Origin: Nectonema munidae
Lineage: Eukaryota > Nematomorpha > Nectonematoida > Nectonematidae
Reading direction: 5' to 3'
DNA: 64,000 nucleotides
NCBI GenBank assembly: GCA_030549495.1
Contig: JAUIRK010000945.1
Coordinates: 1,509,501 to 1,573,500 of the forward strand
This document shows positions 48,841-61,500 of this stretch, in pieces. Each line of letters opens with the position of its first letter. Position 1 is the stretch's first letter. The notes under the pieces were generated by a model. That model was given only the letters and a program-made list of their open reading frames with translations, ran no database searches and was not told the DNA's origin. A program made the position numbers and the translations under genes.

Positions 48841-51800
48841 ATTTATTCAACTACTCTAATATGGATAAAGTTATCCGTCTTGATAAGTTCGACGTGCCTA
48901 CTTCAGATCCACAAAGTAGAAAACTATGGAAGCTTTGGAAACCAAACCACCTCGAGGTTTTATATCTTTACATTGGTGCCTCAGTTGCCGATATTAGGCT
49001 GTCCTAATTTTGACAATGCAGTCGAACTACTTAAGACAGCTTATGAAAAGTCTCCTAGTGTTTTTACCCTCTACAACAACTTGAAAGGCTACAACAACAT
49101 AAGGAATCTGTGGACGAGTTTCTCCAGGCACTAAGCCGCCCGGCTGTTGATTGCTGCCATCTATCGAGATGAATCTATCCGAGATTCTTTTATAAGCGGA
49201 CTTCGTTCCTCCGCAATACGTGCCAGATTACTGGAGCACAACAAGTTAGACCTCATCAGCTACTAATTCTCATCGTACGCCTACCGATTTTCTTCTGTCT
49301 CTTGGAGAGCTCATAGAAGTATCTGCTGCCATTCCTAAATCTAGTTCTACTATTGATCACGGCTACAATTGATCAAAGATGAAAAATCATATTGAAAAAG
49401 ATGATCGACGCCAATACCCTGCCCGTGAAATTGTTTGTCGCAAATGTGGAAAACGTGGACATTTTGCAAAAGTTTGTCGTTCTGGCTCCTTTTACAGTTT
49501 GCATTCTTCTTCGGCTATCGTTCTGGCTAGTGTTAAAGATAATGCCAAATCTCTTCCCATCACCAAATCTGTGGAAGTAAGAGGTTGTCTTCTGAGCACC
49601 CTTAAAGATACCTGTAGCTCTGATAACTTCATTAGTGACAGTATTGTAAGGAAATTCGAATTGCCTACATTCAAGCAAGATTCTACGGTGTCTATGGCTT
49701 CATCTGCACTTTCTTTAAAACTCAGTAAGTGTTGCATAGAATGTTTTACCTTTAATGGCCAAAAATACAATAAAATTGGTTTTAACATTCTTCCTGATTT
49801 ATGTACTGATCTACTACTTGGAGTTCCATTTCTTAAATTGCATGAAAGTTTAAATGTTTCCTTTGGAGGATCTCAAGATCCATTAAATGTGTGTGCTTTG
49901 GCTAAGGTTAAGTGTTCTCCTGTAAAACTTTTCGCATTCAAACTCCTAATTGTCTCCCTATTATCACAAAGTCTCGCAGTTATAGTCCAGAAGACGCGCA
50001 ATTTATTGAAAAAGAGATTAAACAGTCGAAAAATCGATGATGATGTAATCGGGCTCAAATTGTAATTACCTCATCTCCTAACAAAAAGAAACGCGTGGTG
50101 GTAGATTTCTCCAGAACAATCAACCGCTTTACATTACTTGACGCTTACCCTTTACCTCGAATCGAAGACATCGTTAATCAAATAGCTCAGTATCGATTCT
50201 TTAGTGTCATTAATCCTTCAAAAGCTTATTATCAAATCGAAATTTGTCCCCAAGATCGTCCGTATACTGCCTTCCAAGCGGCGAATCAATTATATCAGCT
50301 CAAGCGTTTACCAATAGGCGTTACGAATGCTGTTTCCGCCTTTCAGCGTTTCACGAATTCTTTCATTGTTGATAATGACCTTAAAGGCACTTTTTACTAT
50401 TTAGATGATATTACTATTTGTGGGATCTTAATCTTCAGAGTTTCTTAGAAGCTGCATCAAAGTATAATCTTGAGCTGAACAAATTCTTTTAACTTTTAAA
50501 GTCTGATGCAAAGTAATGGGGCGCAAAATCATTTTTCTCAGAGCCCAAAATGACTTTTTGTAAACTTTTTCTTTATTTTCTGAACAAAAAAAGTCGAAGT
50601 TTTCCCTCTCATCCATCAATGTTCTTGGCTATAGCATATGTGATGAAATTTTCAAACCTGAACCGGAAAGCATGAGGCCCCTTTTAGAAATGCCTCCTCC
50701 TTCTGACTCCAAAGGATTGCAAAGATGCATTGGCATGTTTGCCTGTTATTCGAAATGGCTACCGAACTACTAAACCAAAATTCGGCCACTTGTCGAGAAC
50801 AAATTATTCCCTATGTCTCCGTCTGCTGTAAAATCTTTCGAAGAACTAAATAAAGATGTCGTTCAATCCTCAGTCAAAGTCATTGATGATGAGTTGACAT
50901 TCGTTATTGAAACGGACGCTTCAGAGAAGGTCATCGGAGGCACTCTTCTTTAAGCTGGACGGCCGGTGGCGTTGTTTTCACGCTCACTGAATAATTCGGA
51001 GGTACGCCATCATATAGTCGAAAAGGAGGCATATGCCATCGTTGAATGCATACGTAAATGGAAAGGCATTCTTGCAGGTAAGCATTTACTTACGACATTA
51101 AACACCGGCCTGGGAGAGCTGGTTCATCCTGGAATACAACGCGTTTGGCATTTTGTGCGTTCAAGAAACATGCCGTACTCTCTTGATAAAGTCAGAGGTA
51201 TCTGATTGCGTCGTTTGCGCCAAGGTAAAACCTCACTTTTTTAAGCCCCCTGATAATACTCTTATTCGTGCCACTGCTCCGTTTCAACGCCTTTCCGTTG
51301 ACTACCAAGGGAGGGTTCCCTTGTCGAGATTGTACTTCTCAACTGCAATTGAGTGTCTTACAACTCTTTTTTCCATCTTTGGACTTCCGTTTATGCCAGG
51401 GGTGAGTTCAAAGAATTTTTACTTCGCTTTTGGGATTGGTAATAGCAACACTACTGCCAACAATCCGAGAGGTAACAGCCAATGTGAACGTTACAATGGC
51501 ATTATATGGGATACTGTTTCTCTAGCATTGGAGTCCAGGAAACTACCCCCAAACGCTTGGCAAGATGTTCTAACGGAATCTCTTCATGCCATCCGATCTC
51601 TGCTTTGCGCCTCTACTAACGCCTCTTCTGACGACCGTATGTTCAATTTTGAAAGGCTTTCTTCCTCTGGAACTGTTCTACCGTCTTGGCTTTGTGAGCC
51701 TGATGAAATACTTCTTAAAAGATTTAATAATAGAACCAAGTAACCTAACCCTATTCCACCCATGCTAGGATCCAACACAGTAACGAGCAAGAGGATTCTA

Positions 51801-52114
51801 TAGCTTTACGGCACTTAGCACGCTATCCAAGGCCTAGTACTTATAACGATCATGCTCTGGAGAAAATCCCTGATATTACTTGTCGAGACAAAGAAGTCGC
51901 GAATAGCGACCCTCAGGATTTGATCAAAGTTTAGAATTCTAAATATGCTCCATCTCTATATGTTATAGCTCCAAACGTTTCTTCTTCTCCATCCGAAATT
52001 GATAGTACAAATTCTTCCAATTACTCACCTCTTCTTCGTCGTTCCCAAAGAACAGCTAAGCGTGTTCACCGTTTGAACTTATAAATCTGCATTTCATTTG
52101 TGTGTGGGGGCGAG

Positions 52115-52343
52115 TGTGATGATCTGTATTTGTTTTAAGTTGTTTTCTTCTGTTTCAATTCAAGTTCAAAATGGCGGCACTTGCATTCTTTATGGTTTGA
52201 TCTTTTTAATATCCTTTTGTGTTCAACCGCTTAATTACCTTTGGTAATATTATCTTATACTAAGTATTATTCTCTTTGTTTTCAGATAATTAAAGCCTAT
52301 TGTAGGTTCTTCATTTTGTTTCTCTTTAACGTTCTACAGCACA
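52115..52343 (+). repeat. 3' LTR
   Basis: 229 bp, preceded by a purine-rich tract (gtgtgggggcgag). The target duplicate GTCTA follows at 52344-52348 and matches 48600-48604. Confidence 0.93.
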
Positions 52344-52445
52344 GTCTAGTAGTAAAATACTATTTCAAAATGACATTATGATCATTGCTAACAAATTAAC
52401 TAATATGCTTTTAAAATTATCATGGAAGCTAATTTGAATTGAGGC

Positions 52446-52997
52446 CAGGGCCGTATCAAGGGATCGTGGCGCCCCAGGGCAAAGGTCCTGAATGGAGCCC
52501 CTCGCCCATTGCTTTTTCTTTTCTCATTCATCCCCACCCCATTCTGACTTAAAAAGTGATTTAGAAAAAAATGTTTACATTTTTATTCAGAGAGTCGAAG
52601 ACAGTCTCCATTAGATGTTCATTTTTCGTGTTTTAGCAGAAGCAAAATTATTGATCACTTCGTCAAAATCAACACAATCGAGAACTTCCTTCTCAATGCT
52701 CATAAGAGCCATGGAGGCGGGCTTGCCCCATAGTGCTCCTTAGGTAGGAATTAATATGTTTTTGCTTGCTGAATGACCTTTCACAGGATGCAATAGAAGT
52801 TCCAATTGTCAGCATGATCCTCAGAGCCATTTGTAGATTCGGGCAGTCCTGAGTGCAAGGACAACTCCATAGCGTTTGCCGGTTTTTTCTTCCGAGGTTT
52901 CAAAAACATTATGTCCTGAATTTTCATCTCAAGCTCCCCTAGGTGTGGTGCCCAGGGGCAATTGCCCCTCACTGCCCTCCCCCTTGATACGCTCCTG
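52446..52997 (-). mobile_element. hAT-family DNA transposon remnant with target duplication
   Basis: Ends CAGGGCCGTATCAAGGG and (inverted) CAGGAGCGTATCAAGGG, 15/17 identical. Flanks ATTGAGGC (52438-52445) and ATTGAGGA (52998-53005) form an 8-bp duplication with one difference. The 552-bp interior retains only the transposase C-terminus on the minus strand. Confidence 0.85.
52611..52830 (-). pseudogene. hAT transposase C-terminus (TTF/ZMYM type), frameshifted
   Basis: Minus-strand reading gives ALRIMLTIGTSIASCERSFS and KQKHINSYLRSTMGQARL. After a frame change near 52710 it continues ASMALMSIEKEVLDCVDFDE and VINNFASAKTRKMNI to a stop at 52611-52613. The C-E-R-S-F-S-K-x-K...LRSTM...ALMSIE order is the hAT dimerisation domain of the TTF-zinc-finger/ZMYM group. 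The catalytic part is deleted. Confidence 0.85.
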
Positions 52998-53944
52998 ATT
53001 GAGGACGACCCTCCCCCTCCCGTATACTCTTTTGAGATGAATATAAATTTTTTATAAAAAAAAAATGAAGTCAAAGAAAACAAAAAGAATAAAATAAAGT
53101 TAAATATTGTAAACATGAACAATGTGGGACCGGTGTTTAAAGAAATAAAAATTTGTTGAATTTCAATTGATTTCGGTCAAAAATTGAACATCACATGCTG
53201 CCCATTTTTGGATCATTGGAATCACAAGAATATAAGTTTTAAAAATGATTATACTTTATACGATTATTAACACTTAAAAAAGTTCGCTTACCTTTATGGA
53301 ATTACACTAGGGAATTGGAAAATATATCACTTAAACTTGCAAAAAATTTCACTCAAATTAGGAATTGAAATGCTATATGTTTATTTTAATAAGTTTTTTA
53401 AATGTTATTTCTTTTCTGTCAGTCTTTCTTTTATGAAAAAAATTATTTGTACACAAATTAAAAAAATTACCGTCATAAGTGAAATAAGAAAGACAAACTT
53501 TTTTTTTTAATTGAAATTTTTTTAACAAAAGGCAGAGTTTTTTATTGTGATACAAAAGTTTTTGAATTAAAAGTGGAGATTATTAATATTATTTTTTATA
53601 CACAATTTTAATTCTTGATTGGCAAAAGAGATATAATAAGATTAGAATTGATAAAGCCAAAGAAATGGAATAACAAAATCACTTACACTACATACCAATG
53701 TTCAAATCAACATGGTCCAGAAATGAATAAACATCTACACAAAAGACTATAGCCGACAATTATGAAAAAGTTAAAGGAAGGTGTGAAAAAAACATTTTAA
53801 AAAATAAATATATAACATGTGAACAAAATTAAGTAAACTTAAAGGCAAAACACAATTAAAAAAAAGATAATATAGATGGACAGAAAATTTATTATCTCTA
53901 AAGTAAAATATTTATGCCAACTTCCATGTTAAAATCCAAATCCT

Positions 53945-54793
53945 ACACAAAGGTTCCCAAACTTTTTCTGATCGTTACCCACTTTTCATACATGATCCTT
54001 GTCTATGGCCCACACAACAATCATAGCCGGTGAATACCGTGACTGTCTACTAGTATCTAACACTTATAATCATAAGATTAATTTAAAAGGCCATTTTGCT
54101 AAAAGGTGTTTCAAGAATAAGCAAAAAAAGAAGGAATCATAGAAAATCCACTGGATGGAAAAAGTTTATTAATCCTACGCTATGTGATTTAATCTTTGAA
54201 TCTTACAAATTTGATAACATTGTAACAATTAAGAGCTCTAGTTGGCAGACAATTCTACTCAGTGTGAAGGGTGATGTTGCATATGTTCGACAAGCTTCTT
54301 GATTCTTGGTTTTGTTTCACTTAAAGCACAACAACCTAGGTCATGCTTCACTTGAAGTCTGTTGCGATATTTCGTTTTAATGTAGATTAGTTGAGAGAAG
54401 GCAGCCCTCACAGGAATAAGTTGATGAAAATGGTAGAAGTTGGCGAAAACCTAAGTCACATAAATTTGGATATGAAGCTGCCATTGATGACCAAAAAACT
54501 GGAAGAGATTCAGTTGCTAACTTCATCTTGGCCCCTGAATCCTCTTGAAGTGTCAACAGCTCGGTCTGGCCATTATCATTGTCATCAGGTGTGCATGTCA
54601 CTGGAGCAGGGAATGAGGCCCTTACTAGCCAAGAAGTTACGCTTTGAACATCTGGGAAGTATCTTTTAAATTCCCCTTCCAAGGCCTCAAGATGTTGGAT
54701 AATTAAGTTCTGCGTAGATTATGGCCCCTTAAATTTTGCTTTATGCCCCCCTCGCCCAAGGGGCCATGGCCCACAGTTTTGGAACCAATGCTG
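53945..54793 (-). mobile_element. hAT-family DNA transposon remnant (second subfamily)
   Basis: Left end cacaaaGGTTCCCAAACTTT and right end (inverted) cagcattGGTTCCAAAACTG, typical hAT termini, with a cccac/gggcc subterminal block at both ends. About 850 bp. No clear 8-bp duplication survives. Encodes the transposase tail listed next. Confidence 0.75.
54259..54682 (-). pseudogene. hAT transposase C-terminus (ZBED-like type), frameshifted
   Basis: The minus strand reads EGEFKRYFPDVQSVTSWLVR, then AKMKLATESLPVFWSSMAAS and YPNLCDLGFRQLLPFSSTYS. After a frame change near 54400 it gives SQLIYIKTKYRNRLQVKHDL and KKLVEHMQHHPSH to a stop at 54259-54261. The FPFSSTYxCE, KTKxRNRL and Q-x-H-x-S-H tail is characteristic of hAT transposases related to ZBED5/SCAND3-type proteins. 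The element is dead. Confidence 0.88.
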
Positions 54794-55689
54794 TATAATA
54801 CTCTATCGATGAGAGTAGGGGTTCCCCAAAAGTTCCAATGTCCCTAAAGTATATTCATGGGGAGATGAACGTAGTAGATCAGAGTAAACACATTAAGAAA
54901 AATTTAACAAAAATTTCCTTATACAGATATTCAAATTGAAAATTATAAAAATTAGCATTCATATGATGGAATACCTTCTAAAATGAAATACTGTTATTAA
55001 AAGTCTAGGATATTTCTTTTGTATTTTTATTAATGATATATTAATATAAAAATTAAGGGCCAGAACTTTTTGTACATTAAAAATCAATATCAGATGATTA
55101 TAAACAGAAATATTTTTGTAGTTATTCATTGCCCGGATATTGATAAAAATGTTTTAAGGAACTTCAAGGAACTTTTTTGAAGCTAAAATCATATTTCATT
55201 TATATCACATCTCATTGTGATTAGATTTTCATCAGAAATAAATGAGAGATTGTATCAAGATTCGTTATAGATGAAAATAGCATACTATATTTGAAAGACA
55301 AATTTTAACTTCAAATTTCATTATACATTTCAAAAATCATTATGCAATCATTTCAGGAATGCATTTGACATGCAGATTAGGCAAAACTTGAAGTAAAGGT
55401 TGAATTGTTATAGATTTTTAGTGCTCACCTTTATACATAATAAAAGTATCGCGAGGAAGAAAAAAACTTTCCGGGAGAAAGGATTCCCATGCCGAAACTT
55501 GAAAAGAAGCACGACTCTTACGATTACCGATTCACGTGTCGTTTTATTTGTCCCATCATTCAAATGCAATTACACCGTTAGAAGAAGAATGATTATTACT
55601 GCAATCTCTCCAGATGTGCGATCCAAATCCCAAGAAAAATAAAGGCAACTCCTTTTTGCAGATGGAGTACACAATACGAGTGATGGTGC
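54794..55689. other. Stretch without recognised genes
   Basis: AT-rich. The open frame at 55400-55642 has no domain I recognise. Confidence 0.5.
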
Positions 55690-56865
55690 CGGTTTTTTAT
55701 CTTAGTTTTCTTCCTCTGGAGAATTCAAAGGTTTTTATAGTAAGGTAGTCCTGGCGACCCGATTCCAACCTTGTTAGTAATCAAGCTATCACTAGACATT
55801 GGGAGCGTTCGCGTTAGAATTGTATCGTTACCTGAGCTGTATTTATATATTTAAAACATACATTCTTGTAAAATTATATATACACCATTTTTAGTTCTAA
55901 ACGGTCTTTTTTAAATTCTAAAGTGTCTTTTTTAAATTCTAAAGTATTTTTTTCTAATTCTAAAGTGTCTTTATTAAATTCTAAAGTGTCTTTTTTGATT
56001 TTACTTTTTTGAATAAGCTTTGAAGTCTTGTTTATTAAAAAATGCGCGTAATATTATGCGATTGTCAGGTTCTGTAGACGTGTTGAAAGGTACACTGATA
56101 ATTTTCTAATTCTCCACCTCTATTTCAAGTCTTTTTTAATTCGATGCAACTAGCAGTTCATTTATAGACAAGTTTTTAACTCTTAAATTTTTGCATTTTG
56201 CATAGATTGCTTTTATATTATAGTAACATATTAAAATTTTTTTAGTTTGTATCGAAAGTTTCAACTAAGCAAAAAAGTGAATTTTAAAACTTAGTTTCGA
56301 AAAACGTTTTACATCCATTTTAATATCCATTATGAAAAAAAGTGTTCACACAAACTTCTTTATTATCATTCCTGTAATTTAAAGCAAAAACAATATATCA
56401 CATTTTATGAAGAAATAGAAGCTAGGTATAAATACTATCAAATACAATGTTTTTTAGAAACTAAGTTTTAAAATTCACTTTTTTTCCTAGTTGAAACTTT
56501 TAATACAAACTAAAAAAATGTTAATTCTATGTTACTATAATATAAAAACAATCTATGCAGAAGGCAAAAATTGAAGAGCTAAAAACTTGTCTATAAATGA
56601 ACTGCTAGTTGCATCGAATTAAAAATGACGAAACAAGACTTCAAAGCTTATTCAGAAAAGTAAAATAAAAAAAGAACACTTTAGAATTAAAAAAGAACAC
56701 TTTAGAATTTAAAAAAGACCGTTTAGAACTAATAATGGTATATCAAGGTATAGTTATGTAGTAACGAGTGTCGGTATTAGGCGTTTAGTGAGAGACCTGG
56801 ACTCAGCATTCCGAGTGGACCACAATATCCGAAAGGATCGGTGCGAACGTCACAAACAACACGAA
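55690..56865 (+). repeat. Dispersed repeat family R, copy 3, split by a foldback element
   Basis: The left part (cttagttttcttcctctgga to cattcttgtaaaattatata) and the right part (caaggtatagttatg to cggtgcgaacgtcacaaaca) match the continuous copies at 19180-19410 and 35925-36260. The 859-bp inverted-repeat element lies between them. Confidence 0.8.
55882..56740. mobile_element. Large foldback element (arms about 400 bp)
   Basis: The outer ends TACACCATTTTTAGTTCTAA and, inverted, TATACCATTATTAGTTCTAA lead into tandem tttaaattctaaagtgtctt units. Longer arm blocks follow, including agtcttttttaattcgatgc / gcatcgaattaaaaatgacg and gtgaattttaaaacttagtt / aactaagttttaaaattcac. The loop lies near 56330-56440. 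No coding sequence. Comparison with the uninterrupted family R copies places the insertion at a TATA-like site. Confidence 0.85.
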
Positions 56866-57330
56866 TGATCTTAGAAGAATGTGATAACGGCTTAAGTGCA
56901 TTTGCGGAAATTACAAACTTATATGGAAGCATAAATTATTATTATTAATCAAGTTAAACTCATAATTGGGGATTGACTCACCATGACTTGAGAATGCCAC
57001 ATGTGCTTCATGCCTAACTACTCAAGGCCTTGAGGTCTATCTTCTTGAAAATATGCATGACTTTGGTGTAAACGCAGAAATCCCATTCAAGTGTGAGTAG
57101 GGTACTAGTGTTACAAAATTTAAGCACGAGAAGCCAAAAAAATTCTAAAATAAACTTCTATATTATTTATAGAATCTAAAAACGACCACATTTAATTAAA
57201 TTTAGGCCAGGGGCGCACATCCTCAAAATTATTGGGGGCGAAATTTTTTTGTTGCAATTTTCAAAATTAGTGGTCTGGAAATACCACGGGAGAACAAATA
57301 TTCAAGCAATCCTTTAAAAGGTCCTCAGAC

Positions 57331-57487
57331 ATTTCGCCCCATTCTTTTTATATTCGTCCCATGGACAATTCGCCCCATTATTTTCATAGGACAATTCGCC
57401 CCATTATTTTCATAAGACCGTTCGTCCCATGGACAATTCGCCCCATTATTTTCATAAGACATTTTGTCTCATGGACAATTCGCCTAT
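57331..57487. repeat. Minisatellite with ATTCGCCCCATTATTTTCAT units
   Basis: Four to five irregular units of about 28-34 bp. Each contains acaattcgccccattatttt or a close variant and often gtcccatgg. Non-coding. Confidence 0.85.
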
Positions 57488-57818
57488 CTATGGCCCACAT
57501 AAGCTACGCATCAATTTGTTTTAAAGGCGCATTAGGGTGAGACTGGAGCCCCTCAAAAATTTGTATAATTTTACACTTCCACCTTTTTGCTATGGTAGGG
57601 GCTTATTGAAAAGAATAAGTGTGCTGCATTAAATAAAATTCTGATGTTAATTAGGTGTATCAATAAACTATCATTCATCTATTTCTAAAATTAAATTTTT
57701 TTTAGGTATTTATAAGTATGGACACCAGGAGCTCTAACAAATCTTTTTTTTACTTGATGAAGCTGTAACATCTGAAAACAAGATCATCACAGGATGCCGA
57801 TTACCGACGACTAGACAA

Positions 57819-58397
57819 GTGTTGATGTCATTCTTAGCCTATAAAAAGGACCTCAGAGAAGATGATATGTCTAAACAATGTAAAGTTGTCAGAGAGGCAG
57901 CAAATAAAGTTGTCAAAGAAGTTTTGCGCCACTACCAAAGAGCAGGAATAAAAACTATACAAGATCACAAAATGGCTGAAAGGATTGAATCAATATTTGC
58001 AAATTATAAATCAATGATGAAACTTAATCAAGACAAAAAACGTGAACAATGCCCAAAAGTTGTAAAGTTCAAAAAAGAACTAGAAAAAAACGATGATTTT
58101 TGGCCGTGGACAATAATGAAGGAACTAGAAACGAAAAAAAGTAGACCAAAGATTAAGAAAGAAGAAAGAGAGGCTCTTGAAAGTGACATCAAGTTTTTGC
58201 AGAGTATGACATCAGATAGGGCAGCATCATACACAACTGAAGACAAAGTGTACGAATTAATTATAGCATCCAGAGACAAGAGAATGCTTCCTACTGAGAA
58301 GCAAAAACAATTGTACATGGCATCAGCAACTAGAACAGATAATGAATTTAGTATGGTGGAGTCAACTGATGGTTCAGATGTTAGTGACACAGTGTAG
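57819..58397 (+). pseudogene. Transposase N-terminal region (unassigned family)
   Basis: 192 codons: a lysine- and glutamate-rich, probably helical protein beginning MLMSFLAYKKDLREDDMSKQ, with FWPWTIMKELETKKSRPKIK and SDIKFLQSMTSDRAASYTTE. No zinc-finger motif of the BED type is visible. The frame closes at 58397 and the next coding piece is in another frame, so either a frameshift or an intron separates them. The strongly KE-rich tail ends EFSMVESTDGSDVSDTV. Confidence 0.65.
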
Positions 58398-59119
58398 CAA
58401 TCAATGAGTCCAAACGAAAACATTGGCGAATCAACACAGGCGTTGATGTTCACACACCACCTGATATTCTTAGGAACGATATTGTGCAGTCTACCGCCAT
58501 TCGAAACAACATTAGCCCAACTGCCCTGGCAGCTCTTGTTCACTTACTGATAATGGGTTGCAATGATGACGAAACTTCAGGCGTTTACCTGCACCACTCA
58601 CAAGCTTACAGATACCGCATAGAAGCTGGCAAAAACATTAGCGACAAGGTACGCAAAGAATGGGTAACACCACGTGCAAGTGCGCTTCAGTGGGATAGTA
58701 AACTTATGAGCTCACTCCCTTCAAAATACACACATGTGGAAAGACTACCTGTTTTACTCTCTGGAGAAAACGGAGTCAAACTGCTAGGAGTCCCTGCTCT
58801 GCCAACGAAATCTGCAACTGGTATGGGAGAACTCATAGCTGATGCAACGTATGATTTGCTTATAAGCTGGGACTGCAAAGATAATGTTTGTACTATGGTC
58901 TTTGACACCACGACTTCAAACACAGGCAGGCTGACAACAGGTTGCATCCGTGTACAACTTAAGCTAGATAGAGAGTTGTTGTGGTTGGCTTGTCGGCACC
59001 ACGTTGGTGAAATCATACTGACTCATGTTTGGGAAGCTCTTAAAATAGAAGCGTTAAAAGGGCCAGACATCAATCTGTTTGTTCGTTTCAGAAAAAAATT
59101 GTTATTGTTTACTTTATAA
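58398..59119 (+). pseudogene. Transposase catalytic region with D-T-T...C-R-H-H motifs
   Basis: Open from at least 58484 to a stop at 59117-59119. It contains VFDTTTSNTGRLTTGC (first Asp near 58904) and, after 29 residues, LLWLACRHHVGEIILTHVWE (Cys near 58991). The spacing and the C-x-x-H resemble the D...C-x-x-H block of hAT transposases, which suggests a distant relationship. That is inference. It ends soon after FVRFRKK, earlier than related proteins I recall, so the C-terminus is probably lost. Related motifs occur at 14700-14790. Confidence 0.65.
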
Positions 59120-59398
59120 TTGTATTATAAAATAATTGTATTATTTTGTTTACATGCTATTATTTTAATTTTTAAAATAACTTTTGTGATAAAAATAAAT
59201 ATTTTAATGAAGTGAAAAAAAATTTTCATGCAAAAATAATATAGCATTATGTGATATTCATCACACTGCTACACCTAAATGATGCTCAATTTAGTTATAA
59301 CTCCGCCCAGTATTAGTAATACATATGTGTTCTTACTAAGAAAAAAAGGTAAGCTTATTTGAATGACAAAGGGGCTACAGCCTCACCCTAAGGCGCAT

Positions 59399-60519
59399 CC
59401 ACCATCATCAATAATAATTCAGGGCTTGAGTAGACACAACATCGTCTTTAGTTCAAAGCCCGCCTTCTTCAAGAAAACATCGTGGGGACTCTAGAGCTTT
59501 ACCAATAAAATGGACAATATTTCATGGTTTGGAGTTAATTGATGTCGAGCCTGGCCTTCTTTCATCATTCTACAAAATATTCTTACATAAGTCAGCATCA
59601 TCATGGATTTCTCCTCTCTCCTGATTCCATCATAAAAATGATTAAAAAAGAATTTTCACAATGATATTTGTGAAAATTTTTGGGGAAAATTCGGAATAAA
59701 AATCAATGAAAACTTTTTCAAGGAAAAAATAATTGACCTACATATCATCCCTCATGATCTCTCGCATCATGACACATAAATGAAAGTAATTTCAAAATAG
59801 TGTCATTGAAGTCATTTTTTTCAATAGGAAAAAAGTTATTAGATTCATCAAAGTGATAAAATAAATTTAATGAATCCAGTAAAAAAACAGCACAGATACT
59901 TTACCTATGCATGGAGAATGGAACAAAATCAATGAATCAATTTTTTCAAAATAATTCTTTCATTGATTTGTGCACCCTCTTTTAATGTGAAGAATGACAC
60001 TTCATGAAACAGACTGTCTTTCTTCGAGCATTCAAAGATGGCTATTTAAAAAACTAAAAATGTGCCATGTGAAAATAAGAGTAACAATTGTGCAGTCAAC
60101 TTGGGAGGATAATAAAAAAACAAAAATAAAAATAAAATAAACAGACTTGACATTCGGTTCAATCCCATGCTAATAATGGGATTGGGTATAGAAGTGAGAT
60201 ACTTGTAGAAGAAATCAAAAAAAGGTCCTAATAAATATTGAACCACTCGAAGATCTTATTTTCCATAGACAATTGGTTCATACTTAATGAGAAGGTCGAA
60301 CTTGAAGTATGTTCTTTACATGGCAAGAAATATTAAAATAGATTCAATTCATGATCACTCAGAAGAAAAGTGAAAAGATTTCGTGTAAAATAACGCTAAA
60401 AGATCAAATAATTCTTAAAAAGTAATTTTATTACCTCACAGAACCACACTAAAATATGCACTGTTTGGCTTATATTGATATATTTACTCAGTAAGTATAC
60501 TACTACTTCTTTCGAATTG
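59399..60519. other. Stretch without recognised genes
   Basis: AT-rich. aattgat/atcaatgaa words recur at 59690-59960 without a clear repeat unit. Nothing named. Confidence 0.5.

Positions 60520-61500
<981 letters not shown>

Larger units (their letters stand above)
48605..52343 (+). mobile_element. Ty3/Gypsy LTR retrotransposon, decayed but structurally near-complete
   Basis: A fossil element of about 3.7 kb with two LTRs beginning TGTGATG and ending AGCACA, flanked by the 5-bp direct repeat GTCTA on both sides. Recognisable parts in order: gag with a CCHC zinc knuckle (about 49430-49480), aspartic protease region, reverse transcriptase (about 50095-50430), RNase H (about 50870-51060) and integrase (about 51190-51740), the Ty3/Gypsy order. 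A short foreign segment (50486-50553) also occurs at 36587-36654. The coding region is broken in roughly ten places. LTR divergence of about 4-5% suggests a moderately old insertion. No envelope gene seen. Confidence 0.93.
57533..59390 (+). mobile_element. DNA transposon with 8-bp target duplication and unusual transposase
   Basis: Ends TAGGGTGAGACTGGAGCCCC and (inverted) TAGGGTGAGGCTGTAGCCCC. Exact 8-bp direct repeats AGGCGCAT flank it at 57525-57532 and 59391-59398. 1,858 bp. The interior encodes two large plus-strand transposase pieces. The perfect target duplication and 2-mismatch termini mean a fairly recent insertion. An 8-bp duplication is shared by hAT and P-type elements, and the motif evidence leans to a divergent hAT relative. 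Confidence 0.88.

Noticed and set aside
58028-58543. Minus-strand 171-codon open frame
   Set aside because: Opposite strand of the transposase coding region at 57819-59119, whose plus-strand product has recognisable motifs.
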